From positions 311,406 through 375,405 of the forward strand of contig VFFE01006098.1 of assembly GCA_008921705.1 (NCBI GenBank): a stretch of DNA of 64,000 nt, in the 5' to 3' direction. Of the stretch, positions 48,679 through 59,570 are shown piece by piece. Position numbers and translations under genes: made by a program. Numbering within the stretch: the stretch's first letter is position 1; every line of letters starts with the position of its first letter. Under the pieces are notes generated by a model that searched no databases, was not told the origin of the DNA, and worked only from the letters and a program-made list of their open reading frames with translations. The DNA is from Burhinus oedicnemus. Its lineage: Eukaryota; Chordata; Aves; Charadriiformes; Burhinidae.

Positions 48679-50738
48679 AAGTGGGCCATTAAAAGCCGCC
48701 TGTCAGACTGAAGCACAAGCATTTATAATGACCTGATCTCTGGTTCCCAAGTCTACTCCAAACCTTCTTGCAGAAAAGCAGCTTGGATCTGCAATAAGGG
48801 CATTCAGAAACCACACAGGAGGCAGATGTGCTGCAGAGGTGGGGAAGGAAAGGAGACATGAACTTTTCTTGGGTCTCCCCACAAAAATTTAACTTGATGA
48901 AGCCAGCCAGCTTCTCCTTAGCTGCTTTTTGCACGAGTAGCACCTACACCGGTCATGTCAAAACACAAGCAGGCTCATGTCAAGGCCGGCTGTGGGTAAG
49001 ATCCACAGTCAAGATAGCCGTTAAGTTGCTGGTTGAATTACCCACGTGTTTTTCTCCGTGCCTGCAGAATATGGTCCCTGGGCTGCACCCCGCCGGGTTG
49101 CTCTATATCTCACAGAGGGCACAGTATGCCCTTCACTCCCGGCTGACCTCTTGCTTGCATCAAATTCATCATTCCCGTCACTCGGCATGTGAGTCATTTC
49201 ATCAGGCTGCGCTTTGTCTCTTGGCCTGGCAAGCGCACACTTGGAGATGAGATGCTGTATGAGTCACAGTTCAAAAAGCAGGTGCCTGAACTGGTGCTGT
49301 CAAAAATAAATTTGCAGGACTTGATTCTTTATGCTGGTTTTTGCTGTTATTAACTGCAGCTTGTGTCAGGAAAATGACTGGTTTTGATGGACACTAGACC
49401 ATTTTTTCCCTTTTTAGATTTAAGATCGGTATTAGCTGCAGCAGGATGATCTTGTGCTTAGCATGTTCCTTCCAAATTAGCTTGCAACTGCCTGACGGAT
49501 TTTGAATGCATCATTATAGGAAGTATACTTCCTTGCTTTGCATGGTTAATAGAAACAAAGTTCCACATGTGGTGAAATATTAACAATTTTTTAATAATGC
49601 TCAGCTTTTCTGAGCAGGTTGACAAGGGAAGGAAGGAGGCTCAGAGGTATGTCCTCTGCCCTCAGCTGTCTGTGGTACAACAGATAGATTAAAAAATTCA
49701 CTGCAGCATGAGGGTCAGACCCATCCCTGTGGAATAACACTGAATTTTAGGTATCGGCGTGACTGGGGTCTGCTGTCACTTGCTGGGGGACAGTGCTGGC
49801 TGCAGTTTGGGGCTCTTCCAGCAGCAGTGAGTGACACCTGTGTAGGAGCTCCTCATGGTTCAGAGTGGGATCAGGACAGCAGAGAGGAAGAAGTGTGACC
49901 TTCAGGAGCGAAATAAAAATCCCATGGAAAGGGAAAGATAGTGCCCACAGGGATTCATAATGAGAGTTTCTGCTGCACGCTCAGGGTTCATTAGTTGGAA
50001 AGGGCAGAGGAGGAGAAAGGGTCCTGCTTGGGGCTGAGAGATGAGCTAAATTACCCTCAAAGTCCCTTCAGCTCTGTGACTGAGAACTCTGTAATAAACT
50101 TTTTATCTTCCTTACCGTTGTAGGATTGCAAGAGAATCAAGGTGGTTTTTGATACCATTACAGGGGTCCTGTCAAAGCCTGAAACGCCTCTCAGGTCACC
50201 CATGGTCCACAGCAGCAGACAAGGTGCAGAGAGGGACTGTTGCGAGAGCTGGAGAAAGGAGTGTTTGTGTGCAGAGAAGAAATTCAGACTGTTGTTTGTT
50301 CAGGTTAGCCAAATGAAGGTCAAGATGTACAGTAGGGTAAAGCCCAGGGAGAGAGTTAAGGCACAGAAGAACGTCAGATGGATGAATAATTTTAGGTGGG
50401 AAAGAATTGAGGTTAGAAGAAAGTTTCATGTGTCACAGCAGCAAGATCCAGGAGCAGGGAGCCTCTGGAAAGGTCTCACAGAGCTGATGGCACAGGCTGA
50501 AAGTGTAACTGCTTTTAAAGCAGAGCATTGCACTTTTATGCGCAGTCACTTGCATTAGTGAAGGGCTGGATTCGGTGACCGTGAGAAGTGTTTTCCAGCC
50601 TCCTATTTCTTCATATTGGCTGGAGGATGATGAGCATGCTGCTGAGCATCTCCATGACATTACAAAGCATATTGGAGTAGAGTTGCACTGAACAATTTGT
50701 GTTGGGGAAGGAACAGAGTTGCAGAAGCATTTTGGTTA

Positions 50739-51177
50739 GAATCATAGAATGATTTGGGTTGGAAAGGACCTTTAAAGGTCATCTAGTCCAACCCCCTTGA
50801 AGTGAGCAGGGCTATCTTCCACTAGGATCAGGTTGCTCAGAGCCCCATCCAACCTGATCTTGAATGTTTCCAGGGATGGGGCATCTACCACCTCTCTGGG
50901 CAACCTGTGCCAGTGTTTCACCACCCTCATCGTAAAAAATTTCTTCGTTCTATCTAGTCTAAATCTACCCTCTTTTAGTTTAAAAACATTACCCCTTGTC
51001 CTACCACAACAGGCCCTGCTATGAAGTTTGCCCCCATCTTTCTTATAGGCCCCCTTTCAGTACTGAAAGGCCACAATAGGGTCTCCCCAGAGCCTTCTCT
51101 TCTCCAGGCTGAACAACCCTAACTCTCTGTCTTCCCTTGTAGAAGAGGTGTTCCAACCCTCTGATCTATTTTGTGGC
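50739..51177 (-). mobile_element. CR1 LINE 3'-end copy, antisense to ATRN
   Basis: The 3' end is at 50739 ('agaatcatagaatgatttgg', then 'aaaggtcatctagtccaacc'). The copy includes 'tctctgggcaacctgtgcca' and the minus-strand SLEKRRL-type segment, and stops near 51177 after 'ctgatctattttgtgg'. It is 5'-truncated, about 440 bp, and non-coding. Confidence 0.94.
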
Positions 51178-53259
51178 TATTAATCCAGTAGGAGTTAAAA
51201 GCAAATACATTAAAAAGGTATTAGAAAAAATAATCTCTTCTTGGCTTGGTCAGTTGCTCCTTCATTGTTCTCTTCCCCTCACTACTACTTCTCTGCTTGG
51301 GCTTTGCTGCTCCCTCTGCTCAACACTGAGGCTGAGCGTGAGAGCTCTCAGTGGCACCCAAGCAGCGTGCTCCAACCTCTGGGATTCAGCAGGGCTGTAT
51401 TACTGATAGCAGAATAAGTAAGGTACTTGGCTCTCTCCAAAAGAAAATAAACTTTGTGCTCAGTGCATGTTCCACCCATATGCCAGAAGTCCGTGTGCTG
51501 TATTTCTGCAGTTGCCTTCTCTGTGCTCTCTCCATTACCTCTGGTAATTGAGTCGCCTGTGGGATATAGCACCAGGGTATGCTTGGTTGCTTTGTGGGAA
51601 AAGCATTATTTTGAGTTTGATCTCTTTGTTGGGGGTGGGGAGAAGATGAAGAAATCTGCAGTCATAAACCAGATAGACGGCAGCTTACGTTGTTACAGCC
51701 TGTAGAATACGTATTTATCTACCTTGCACAGACTAACAAATTGTTGTTGCAATCATTACAGTAAATATGAGATATGAAAACAGTTTTAAGTTTCATTTTG
51801 CTTGCTGTCATCTCTTTTCTTTTTTTTTATTGAGCAGCAGTAATTTAATAGCATTGTTTGACTCCTGTTTGTTTTTTTCAGTCTTGCATTGTATTGAGTT
51901 TCTGTTGAACATTTAAGTACAGTAGTACAATTTTATGCCTACTGGAAAAAGCAATAATTATTTCATTAATACCAGGGTAGAATTTGTCCACGCTAAACAA
52001 GAAATCAGAAAGCACTGAGTGTATCAGGTAAAATAGTGTTTCTCAGCTTTTTTTTGCTTATGTGGAACAAAAGAAGGCATTCTCTTGTACCTGTACATAG
52101 GCATCGACTTGCATCCTCGTCTTACTGTTGTGCCATCCCACAGTAACACTGATTGTGTGTGGGATCGGGGCCCAGCCCAGGTAAGAACATATTTTAGTTT
52201 CTGGCCTGTGCTGTTGCATTTTGTCTTTCTAATGACATACTGAAATTAGCTGTTGATCATTCAAATAAAATCTTTACAGGGGTACAGTGGGAGGGTGATG
52301 TTCAAAGACACTGAGGATGAGCAAGGTGTCCAGTCCCCTGCTGCTTTAGGGTGAGGGAAAGCTGACTGCCCATTATATCTGCATAGTTATCAATTCACAT
52401 TTTATCTGAAAACTTTATTTCATGTCCATGTTTGTAATGTAAGTGTGCAATATCCCTATTGAAAGTAAACAGGTTTCAGTAAAGCACGTTAAGAGTAGTC
52501 CATCGTAGGGTACGACAGGTCACTGAAACCAGATCCAGAGCCAAGATCACAAACGGGTCCTCTGCTCTACTGAATTCTCTGCTTTTCAGTTTAAAAAAGG
52601 ACAGTACGATCCAGTAGACTTTCTAAAGCACTTTCAGTTCCCAGAGCAACCAGCTACCTAAGAACATAGTCCAGAGTGGTCTAGAAGACCACTGGAAAAT
52701 GGACACAACCCCTTGGGAAAGAACAAAAATGAAAGACAAAATTGGGGAACACAGCTTAAAGTAAACAACAGTGAAATAGAGCGTGGTGTGGGGGTAAATG
52801 TTCTTTACTGTGTAAATGCATACAGCGCTGTGAAGGTGCTATGTGGAGTTAAACTCTGGAAATAGAAGTTGAACCACCAAATTGCAGTGGTCAGACATGC
52901 CGATTTTTGTGATATGCTGCTGATGGATTTGAAGTTAAAAAAAACCTCAGTCCTGTTGTTTAGCATAAGCTGCTCCTTTGTTGTTGAATTTAGGGAGAAA
53001 TGCAAGCCTTGTGCAGTGCTTGACTTTTTAATAGCTATATTTTTATTAAGTAAATGTGTTTTTTTGCGATGACTAGGGTTTTGATTGTTACTAACATTGG
53101 TTTTAATTTTGCTAGTTACATGCTGGAAATGTGCCAAGCGCAGAAACATGGTTTGTGCCCTGAAGCTTGTACGATCTGAAAAAGACAATGCTGGGGGAAG
53201 AGGGAGGGTGTAACACACTGTATAACATTTGTTTCCTCCTCTTCCTTCCCTTGCTGCAG

Positions 53260-53374
53260 ACGGTACCAAAGCCAATAGCACTGGAGCCCTGCTTTGGGAA
53301 CAAAGCAGCCGTTCTCTCTGTATTTGTGAGGTTGCCTCGAGGACTTGGGGGTATACCACCACCAGGACAGTCAG
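53260..53374 (+). CDS. ATRN: Attractin, second cytoplasmic-tail exon
   Basis: The 115-nt exon reads TVPKPIALEPCFGNKAAV, then LSVFVRLPRGLGGIPPPGQS, and ends one base into a glycine codon (phase 1). The acceptor 'cccttgctgcag' and donor 'CAG|gtgagg' are both strong. PKPIAxEPCxGNxAAVL and GxPPPGQSG are signatures shared by ATRN and ATRNL1 tails; CFGNKAAVLSVFVRLPRGLGG is the ATRN form. No catalytic domain is present. A proline-rich IPPPGQS stretch may be a protein-contact site, which is inference. Confidence 0.97.
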
Positions 53375-54415
53375 GTGAGGAGTATCGTTGTCTCTGCTGG
53401 CTTGGTATTAACTCTGTGCTCCTTCCCCAACCTTACAGATTCACCTTACAGTTTCAGACTTGATCCCGCAGTAATTGCTGTACCCATACTGCAGCTGAGG
53501 ATGTGCTCGGGTTATTTTAAACTAGCTGGCTTGAGCACTCCTAGCTTTCAGCCTGAGGTTTGATTCAATTTCTTGGGTCAGTTGATGGATGAACACTTGA
53601 TATTTGGATTACATTTCAATTTATGGCTGGGGAAAAAGGGGGATCCGGTAGGTTTGCAGTAGTTACTTATGAAAGTAACTTGTCTCCCAGCCTCTTCCCC
53701 TTCATTCCCAGCTCCATTTGTAGAGAGACATCAAGTCTGTGTCTTTGTCTTAGCAGCTCTGGACAGAGAAGTTTTCTCCATCCAGCTTAAGGTTTCCTTT
53801 GTTCCCAGCCCCTTGTCACTTAAACCTCATTGCAGGGCACTGAGACATAATCGCCTGGGCAGTTTGTGATTTAACTGGGGTTTCTCCGGTGCCTAGTGAG
53901 CATGGTGAAGCAGAGGATCTTAATAGAGTATTAGCTGGGTTTGAGATGGGATAGTTTGGTTGTGAGCTGTATTGAGCTAAATCCCAGATGGCCAACGGTG
54001 GTTTGTCTGTGGATTTGCCAGGAGGAGGTTGTAGAGATGATGAATGTCCAGGAAGTGCAGTGAAACATCAATGCATGTGTGCCTTGACGATTTATTCTAG
54101 CACGTCTACTGGTGCAGAGAAAGACACGTCCCTTCAATATTATGTGTTTCACGTCCGTTAATACCCACACTTCTTATTTCCAGCTTTTTCTACTGCAGTT
54201 GCTTTCAATAAAGCATGCAGTATTTAAAAGCTTATTTCAGAATAGCAGCTAGAGTTTAATCTCTTAAGCCAAAATGCTTTTCTAGTTTGCTTTTTTTAAG
54301 AAGAACTCAAAAAATGATACTCATTTTGTGGCTTGAAGGGTTTTTCTCAGCAGTGGTAGAAGGATTTGTTGCTGTGACTGTTTTGTTCCATGACTGTTTT
54401 GTTTTGTTGCCTCAG
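53375..54415 (+). other. ATRN: Last ATRN intron
   Basis: A 1,041-bp intron runs from 'gtgagg' to the acceptor 'gttttgttgcctcag'. It has no recognisable repeat or gene. An isolated 'caataaagc' near 54208 could act as a cryptic poly(A) signal but has nothing else to support it. Confidence 0.9.
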
Positions 54416-54540
54416 GTCTTGCAGTGGCCAGTGCACTGGTGGACATTTCACAACAGATGCCAATTGCCTACAAAGAGAAATCGGGTGCAATACGGAATCG
54501 GAAACAGCAGCCCCCTGCACAGCCAGGAACTTGTATTTGA
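54416..54540 (+). CDS. ATRN: Attractin, last coding exon and stop codon
   Basis: After completing a split glycine codon, the exon encodes 40 residues: LAVASALVDISQQMPIAYKE, then KSGAIRNRKQQPPAQPGTCI, followed by TGA at 54538-54540. The ASALVDISQQ, RNRK and GTC endings match the attractin C-terminus, and ATRN ends in GTCI while ATRNL1 ends in GTCV. With the four upstream exons it gives 162 residues in this window, of which about 128 are cytoplasmic, the length expected for full-length membrane attractin. No frameshift or premature stop was seen in the joined frame. Confidence 0.97.
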
Positions 54541-55310
54541 TGCATGGACATCAGAAACTGTATAGGGTTTTAAACAAAATGGAAAAGTAATACCGAGGAG
54601 GAGAAGGATTTCCAAGTTGTGTCACAAGAGACTAGAAGCACTCAGAAAAACACAGCTTCCTTGAACCCAAGTTTTTCTCTCATCTGCGTGATAGTTGGCT
54701 TTATTTGACAACTGCTCCACTTAAGTTTTACTGACACGTGACTTCAGATTGCTCCTTTGTTTTCTTCAAGTTTAAAGTAAAATAATTTTATTGCAGGTCC
54801 AGTAACATCTGATTGCCACCATTCATGGTCAGTGTAAATAGAACAGTAGTCCAATATGAATGACACTCAGGTTTATACATGGAAAGTGCTTTGTAGTTCA
54901 TGTATTTATCAAACTGTACAAAAAGAAAAAGATGCAGTGTTTACAGGTGTCAGCTCTCAACACATAAACACTACTATTAATCTTCAAAGCATCTTCATCC
55001 TTTGTTTTCATTTAATGTTATATGTTTATTCCCTCATTATTTAAGTGGAACTCTTTTCCAGATACAACGTTTTTGTAGTAGTCATGGTCCAGAACATCAG
55101 GAACACAAAAGCTGGGATGGTTTAAAGGTTGATGTCGCGTGTTACTCAGACCACATGCAATACCTGGAGAAGTTGAATGTTGCTTTTGAAGGACTCAATG
55201 TTTACATAGTCTTAACCTGCTTGGAGTACACCACACACAAGTGCCTAGACTTGAACAGATCTAGGGAGTGAGGAGACTGCTACACATATTTCTTTTTAAC
55301 ATAATTATAT

Positions 55311-55346
55311 TCCTTTTAAATATATGTATACACACACACATATATA
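55311..55346. repeat. TA/CA microsatellite in the 3' UTR
   Basis: A short mixed run of TA and CA dinucleotides ('tatacacacacacatatata') lies in the ATRN 3' UTR. It is probably length-polymorphic. No specific role is inferred. Confidence 0.85.
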
Positions 55347-56496
55347 GACACCCAAGGCAATCTGTGTTCTTTGTAATACATCACATGCAGTCAGGGGAAA
55401 ATGGCATTTTCCTGACCAACAAACTACTCAACCAGATGGAAATATCTGGAGGGAAAGTAGAGTTTCAGTATCTCATAAGAAAACTCCTGTTTTCACCAGT
55501 GCTTTTAATAGAAGCAGTTTGTGTTCCAGGTCAGATACGTTACATTTCTTCTGGACGAGAGCTGAGCTGTGCCGGGGCTCAGAGACATCGCTCCTCAGCA
55601 GTAAGATTTGCTCCATCTCCTTACAGGATGTAAAAAGCAACACTCCGGGTGCCAGATCATTTCAGGATGAAGTAAAAAAGAACTTCAAACAAAAAGCAAG
55701 CAGAGCAGCTTCATTTGGCCACAGGTTTGAGCTCTACATGATCAGTTACTGATATTTCCCATTGGAGTTGAGCTCTCTTAGATGTTGAAGAAGGTGGCTT
55801 GTGGGTGAAAGGAAGGGACTTGCAAACAACAAAGAGAAGGCTTGGCTTTTGGGGAATGTGTCAAACCATCTGAAGTACTCTGACTAGTTGGGATTATGTT
55901 TTGAGGTTCAAGGTTGGACAACCCATCAGTCTGTGCATGCTGTTGCCCAATGTCTCCCTTGATTCTGGAGCGTGGTGCAGTGCCGGGGCCACGCAAAGTT
56001 GTGATGTTGAAGCTGGTAGGAAAATGTTACGTGAAGCTGCCAAATGAGGTGTGTAATTGTTGCTTAATCACACTAAGTGTGGTTTCATTCAGGTTGCTGA
56101 GTCACTGGTTTCTGATGAGAACATCTAGTATATATGAAATGGAGATGTAATAAATTGAGAGGAGTGAAGGAAAGTGCTCTTGAATATTCTGGCCAGGTAG
56201 CACCCTTTTCCAAAATGAAACCCAAGTAACTGCATCTTTTTTGTGCATGTTTCGGTGATCAATCACATATCAGCCACTCATTTTTGTTTGGTTGTTTTTG
56301 GTTTTGGTTTTTTTAACCATATATTTTAAAGAAGCTCTTCAGAGCGCAGCAGCATCGCAATGAAGATACGAATTGCTGTGCGTGTCCAGACAGCAGTGAT
56401 GGGGGACAGCCTGCTGGTCTAAAGACCGTGGTGTATTATAATTCTGATTTGATGTGTCATTTAACAAATACAACAAGACTGCAGAAAAAATATTCT

Positions 56497-56583
56497 GGAA
56501 AAAGTGCATTTTTTATATATATATATGTGTGTGTGTTTGTGTGTGTGTATATATATATATATATATAAAATGCATCTTTTTCT
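56497..56583 (+). repeat. (TA)n-(TG)n-(TA)n microsatellite flanked by inverted arms
   Basis: Left arm 'ggaaaaagtgcatttttta' and right arm 'ataaaatgcatctttttct' are near-perfect complements with one offset base. The alternating TA runs on either side can pair further, leaving the TG run as a loop. In the mRNA this would be a hairpin of more than 30 base pairs. It also contains one UGUAUAUA motif at 56546. Confidence 0.85.
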
Positions 56584-57066
56584 AAACTAGAAGTTTAAAT
56601 GCCCTCTGGGGAAAAGAAATTATGGGAGGGAAAGGGGTGAGCTTTGTCTTTTAGAATGAAGGGATTTAGGCAATTTAAGTTCTAACTGATGCACAGATTG
56701 CCTCAGACAGATTCATCTCCTGAAAATATTTTCTAACTTCTATGTATATAGGGCTAACCTGAACTAGAGAAATAATACTGGACTAAAATCCCTCCCCTGT
56801 TATTACTTTACATGTTTTCAGTCATGATGCACATCCTCATGTTCAGAGATGTCGTCTTCTTGCTTCTCTGACACTTCTTTGGGAGGAGAACTGCCAACCC
56901 AAATTGAGAAAGCTCTTGTGCTTGAGTCTCCGTATTCAGGCCGGCACTTAAGCAGGTGCTTAGATTTGTTGCTTAGGATTTCCTGAACAGAAACAGCTTT
57001 CAGAACAATAATCCTGGAGGGGCAATACATTTTTACATTAACGAAAAGACGTAAATGTGTTTTGTT

Positions 57067-57092
57067 CCCCACCCCCCCACCCCACCACCCCC
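57067..57092 (+). other. C-rich tract (G-quadruplex motif on the template strand)
   Basis: Runs of 4, 7, 4, 2 and 5 Cs are separated by single As. The complement has four G-runs of at least four with one- to four-base loops, which meets the usual G-quadruplex pattern on the template DNA. In the mRNA, the C-tract could bind poly(C)-binding proteins or pair with the G-tract at 57484-57501. Confidence 0.75.
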
Positions 57093-57253
57093 AGAAAGCT
57101 GGGTTGTCTGGTCTCAAAAGATTATGGTGGAGTGTGCCCGAAGTGTAGCCACAAAGATAGGTGTTGGATATTGGAAAGATGAGCAAAATGATCAAACTTT
57201 GAGGTTTAGCAGAACCAAAAAATGTAAATACAGGAACAAGACTTATTTATATA

Positions 57254-57259
57254 AATAAA
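57254..57259 (+). promoter_or_regulatory. Candidate proximal poly(A) signal AATAAA
   Basis: The hexamer lies in 'ataaataaaatgaaac', 2.7 kb after the stop codon. A second hexamer is at 57536-57541. Use of either would give a shorter 3' UTR. Both lie in AU-rich surroundings where the hexamer arises easily by chance. Confidence 0.35.
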
Positions 57260-57483
57260 ATGAAACAGCTCCTTTAGGATGTAGCTCTGCTCTGCATCTT
57301 GGCTCCATACTGATGAGGGAAAGAGAGAACTCTCATACATATCTCTGCTGCAAACAGTTTCATCCCAACTTAAAGGTAGAATAGAGACAAAGGTGGGAAT
57401 GGATGGGGGGGAAGAAGAATTGTCAGTGATTTATCACCAGGCCAATATCAAAAGTGAAGGACTTGTGGGTTTATTTGTTTTGG

Positions 57484-57501
57484 AGGTGGGGGGGCGGGGG
57501 G
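57484..57501 (+). other. G-rich tract in the 3' UTR
   Basis: 'ggaggtggggggg' is followed by 'cgggggg'. It could form a two-tetrad quadruplex in RNA, or pair with the C-rich tract about 400 bases upstream. No function is known. Confidence 0.7.
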
Positions 57502-58339
57502 AGAAGACCAACCTTATTTCATGGGAGAACCTGTAAATAAATGAAACACACCAATTTTGCACTTGTACATAAACTATACAGTAGCGTGCAGAACATTGAA
57601 AGATTTAAAGTGTATATAAACCAGAAAAAATATTGAATGTATTTTTGATGCATTTTAAATGATGTATGAGTTTTGTCTTAATAACTTCTTCATATGATGA
57701 GTATTAGATAATTTTCCAGAGCTTTAAAGAAACATCTAATTATATTCGTGATATCTTGCAGTATAAAGCAGGGAGGCATAACTTGACTTTTATGTATTCA
57801 AATGCATTTCACTTAAATGTATAAGCGAAGTAAAATATGGCTTTTCCAGTTGAAAGGGGGGAAAAAAACCAACGCTTGAAGACAGGTAATAAATGTACTT
57901 AAAGTAGTCATTACTTGGAGGATTAAGTCAGCAGTTTAAGCCTCTACCATTAAGGTCGTGCCAGTGATTTCCATTCAAAATCACTATTTTCAAGCATTTA
58001 TAACTGGCTGAAATCCAGCATTCAAGATCTCAACCCTCAGAATACTTCTATTCTTTGAGAGTAGCCTTTAAAAAAAATTTAATCAAAAATGAGAAATGTT
58101 GTAGCCCTTTTATTCTAGAAAGCAACAGTGCCATTGGATCTCCAAATAACGTACGTTTTTTTAGGTCACCATTTTCCATTCTTTTTAGCCCAGGATTTTC
58201 TCTGGACTGTTGTAGCATGAGTGAAAGGAGACCCTGCCACGGTATGGGTCAATATGTTGGATACAAGATTTATGGGACGCAACTTTTGAGTTATTGCCAC
58301 TCTCCCTGGGCTTAAAATGTACTGTATTGAAATTGCCAA

Positions 58340-58345
58340 AATAAA
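58340..58345 (+). promoter_or_regulatory. Candidate main poly(A) signal AATAAA
   Basis: The hexamer in 'caaaataaagctatacac' lies 3.8 kb after the stop codon. It is followed by a GT-rich stretch ('ggggtaatgcctgtgatt') as expected downstream of a cleavage site. This spacing fits the roughly 4-kb 3' UTR usual for vertebrate ATRN. Confidence 0.5.
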
Positions 58346-59542
58346 GCTATACACAATGGGGTAATGCCTGTGATTAGCGTAAAGTCATAGCATAATTATA
58401 TACCAAAATTTGATGGCATGGTACCCTAAAAGCATGACAGCCCCTGTTGGCAGATACACGCTTCCCTAGGGGTAGTTTGTATACTAAATATTGCTCAGAA
58501 ACATCATTTTCTCTGTGGTAAAGTTTTACTAAAATACATAGTCACTGGATTTATAGTATGGTTTTAAAATGGCAACTCAGCTTGTTTGGCCCTAAATTAG
58601 CTGAAACGAGCTTTTGATGAAAATCCTCCTCATTCAAGAGGCTGAAATAAAACTTGAGGCTTTTCCCATAACCCGCTGAAAGTCCAGCGCCACAAAGATG
58701 AGGCTGATTCTCCATCCTTGAGTGCTCCCAATGTTAGCAGCTGCTTTTTCTTTTCCGCGAGACCCCAAGTTAGGGGACAGAGCATCAGCTGCATCTCTGA
58801 ACCTGTAAAACCCTTTTTTTTTTTTTCCCCTGCAAACAGGGATTTGCCGGCACTGAGCTTGCGAGAAAGCAAAGAACGGACCCTGCATGCCAGGAGCAAC
58901 TTTTAAATTCATCCATCCAATTCACAATAAACTGCGGATGCCACTACTTTTCCCATTTCCTTTTTAACTTCATTTGGGAATACTCCAGGGGAAGGGGAGG
59001 GAGGGGGGTTGGATCTTCGGAGCCTCCTGAGCTAAGCTGCAAGAGCGGGTTGGGAGAGGGAGTTGTGTGTGTTTTAAATGGAAAGGTGCAACTGGAGGAT
59101 GCACGCATGAGCGTTTGGGGATGCGGGAGCAAAGCGAAGGGAGGGGGTAGGTGTGCGTTTCTCATTTTCAGGTGTGTTGTTGGCAATTTTAGTCGAATTA
59201 CACTTTTCCGGTTGATAGCTGCTTAAATTAGATGAGTTTCCCATGCTAGGTATACTACAATAAGATATGCTGGTTTTTTCTGCTCCTGCATCAGGGCAGG
59301 TTTTGTTCAGCTTATTACTTTGTTCTAACACTACACATGGACTATTTTTGTGTGTCTTCCAGGTACTGTAGTTCTTCAGACATTTCCTCTACATTTATCA
59401 TTGACTCCACAAACCTCACCAGAAAAAATAAGAAAAATAATTGTGGAGCAGTGTAATATATGTCAGTCCATTATTTTTTTTTTTAAAAAAAGGCAAAAAG
59501 AAAATAAAAATAGAGTTTTATATTACTCTGAAATTTGTGCAC

Positions 59543-59548
59543 AATAAA
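59543..59548 (+). promoter_or_regulatory. Candidate distal poly(A) signal AATAAA
   Basis: The hexamer in 'cacaataaatgttctttaca' is followed within 20-40 bases by T/G-rich 'gaattgtattctgg' and a long T-run, the pattern expected around a cleavage site. Use would give a 5-kb 3' UTR. Another hexamer is at 59880-59885. Confidence 0.5.
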
Positions 59549-59570
59549 TGTTCTTTACACTAGGATCCTT

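Larger units (their letters stand above)
39089..53259 (+). other. ATRN: ATRN intron between tail exons
   Basis: This 14.2-kb intron runs from 'gtgaga' to the acceptor 'ttcccttgctgcag'. It contains two antisense CR1 copies (43762-44608 and 50739-51177) and a T/G-rich tract at 48599-48678. The remaining sequence is AT-rich without recognisable genes. The 174-codon frame at 45872-46396 lacks domains, and the 185-codon minus-strand frame at 52805-53362 is antisense to the next exon; neither looks real. Confidence 0.88.
57223..57618 (+). promoter_or_regulatory. Cluster of four Pumilio-type motifs
   Basis: UGUAAAUA occurs at 57223-57230 and 57532-57539, UGUACAUA at 57564-57571 and UGUAUAUA at 57611-57618. 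All fit the known Pumilio binding consensus UGUANAUA. Further copies in the UTR are at 54833, 56546 and 56743. Pumilio proteins shorten mRNA half-life and repress translation through such sites. Binding here is inferred from the motif only. Confidence 0.55.
54541..59570 (+). other. ATRN: ATRN 3' untranslated region (end approximate)
   Basis: It begins after the TGA at 54540 and continues without a splice signal I can support. Vertebrate ATRN transcripts are known for a long 3' UTR of about 4 kb, which fits an end near 58.36 kb or 59.57 kb, depending on the poly(A) signal used. It contains several UGUANAUA Pumilio-type motifs, a TA/TG microsatellite in an inverted repeat, and C- and G-rich tracts. 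Open frames within it (for example 55268-55633) have no motif support. The true end needs transcript data. Confidence 0.8.

Noticed and set aside
52805..53362. 185-codon minus-strand open frame
   Set aside because: It overlaps the ATRN coding exon 53260-53374 in antisense, and the remaining part has no recognisable motif.
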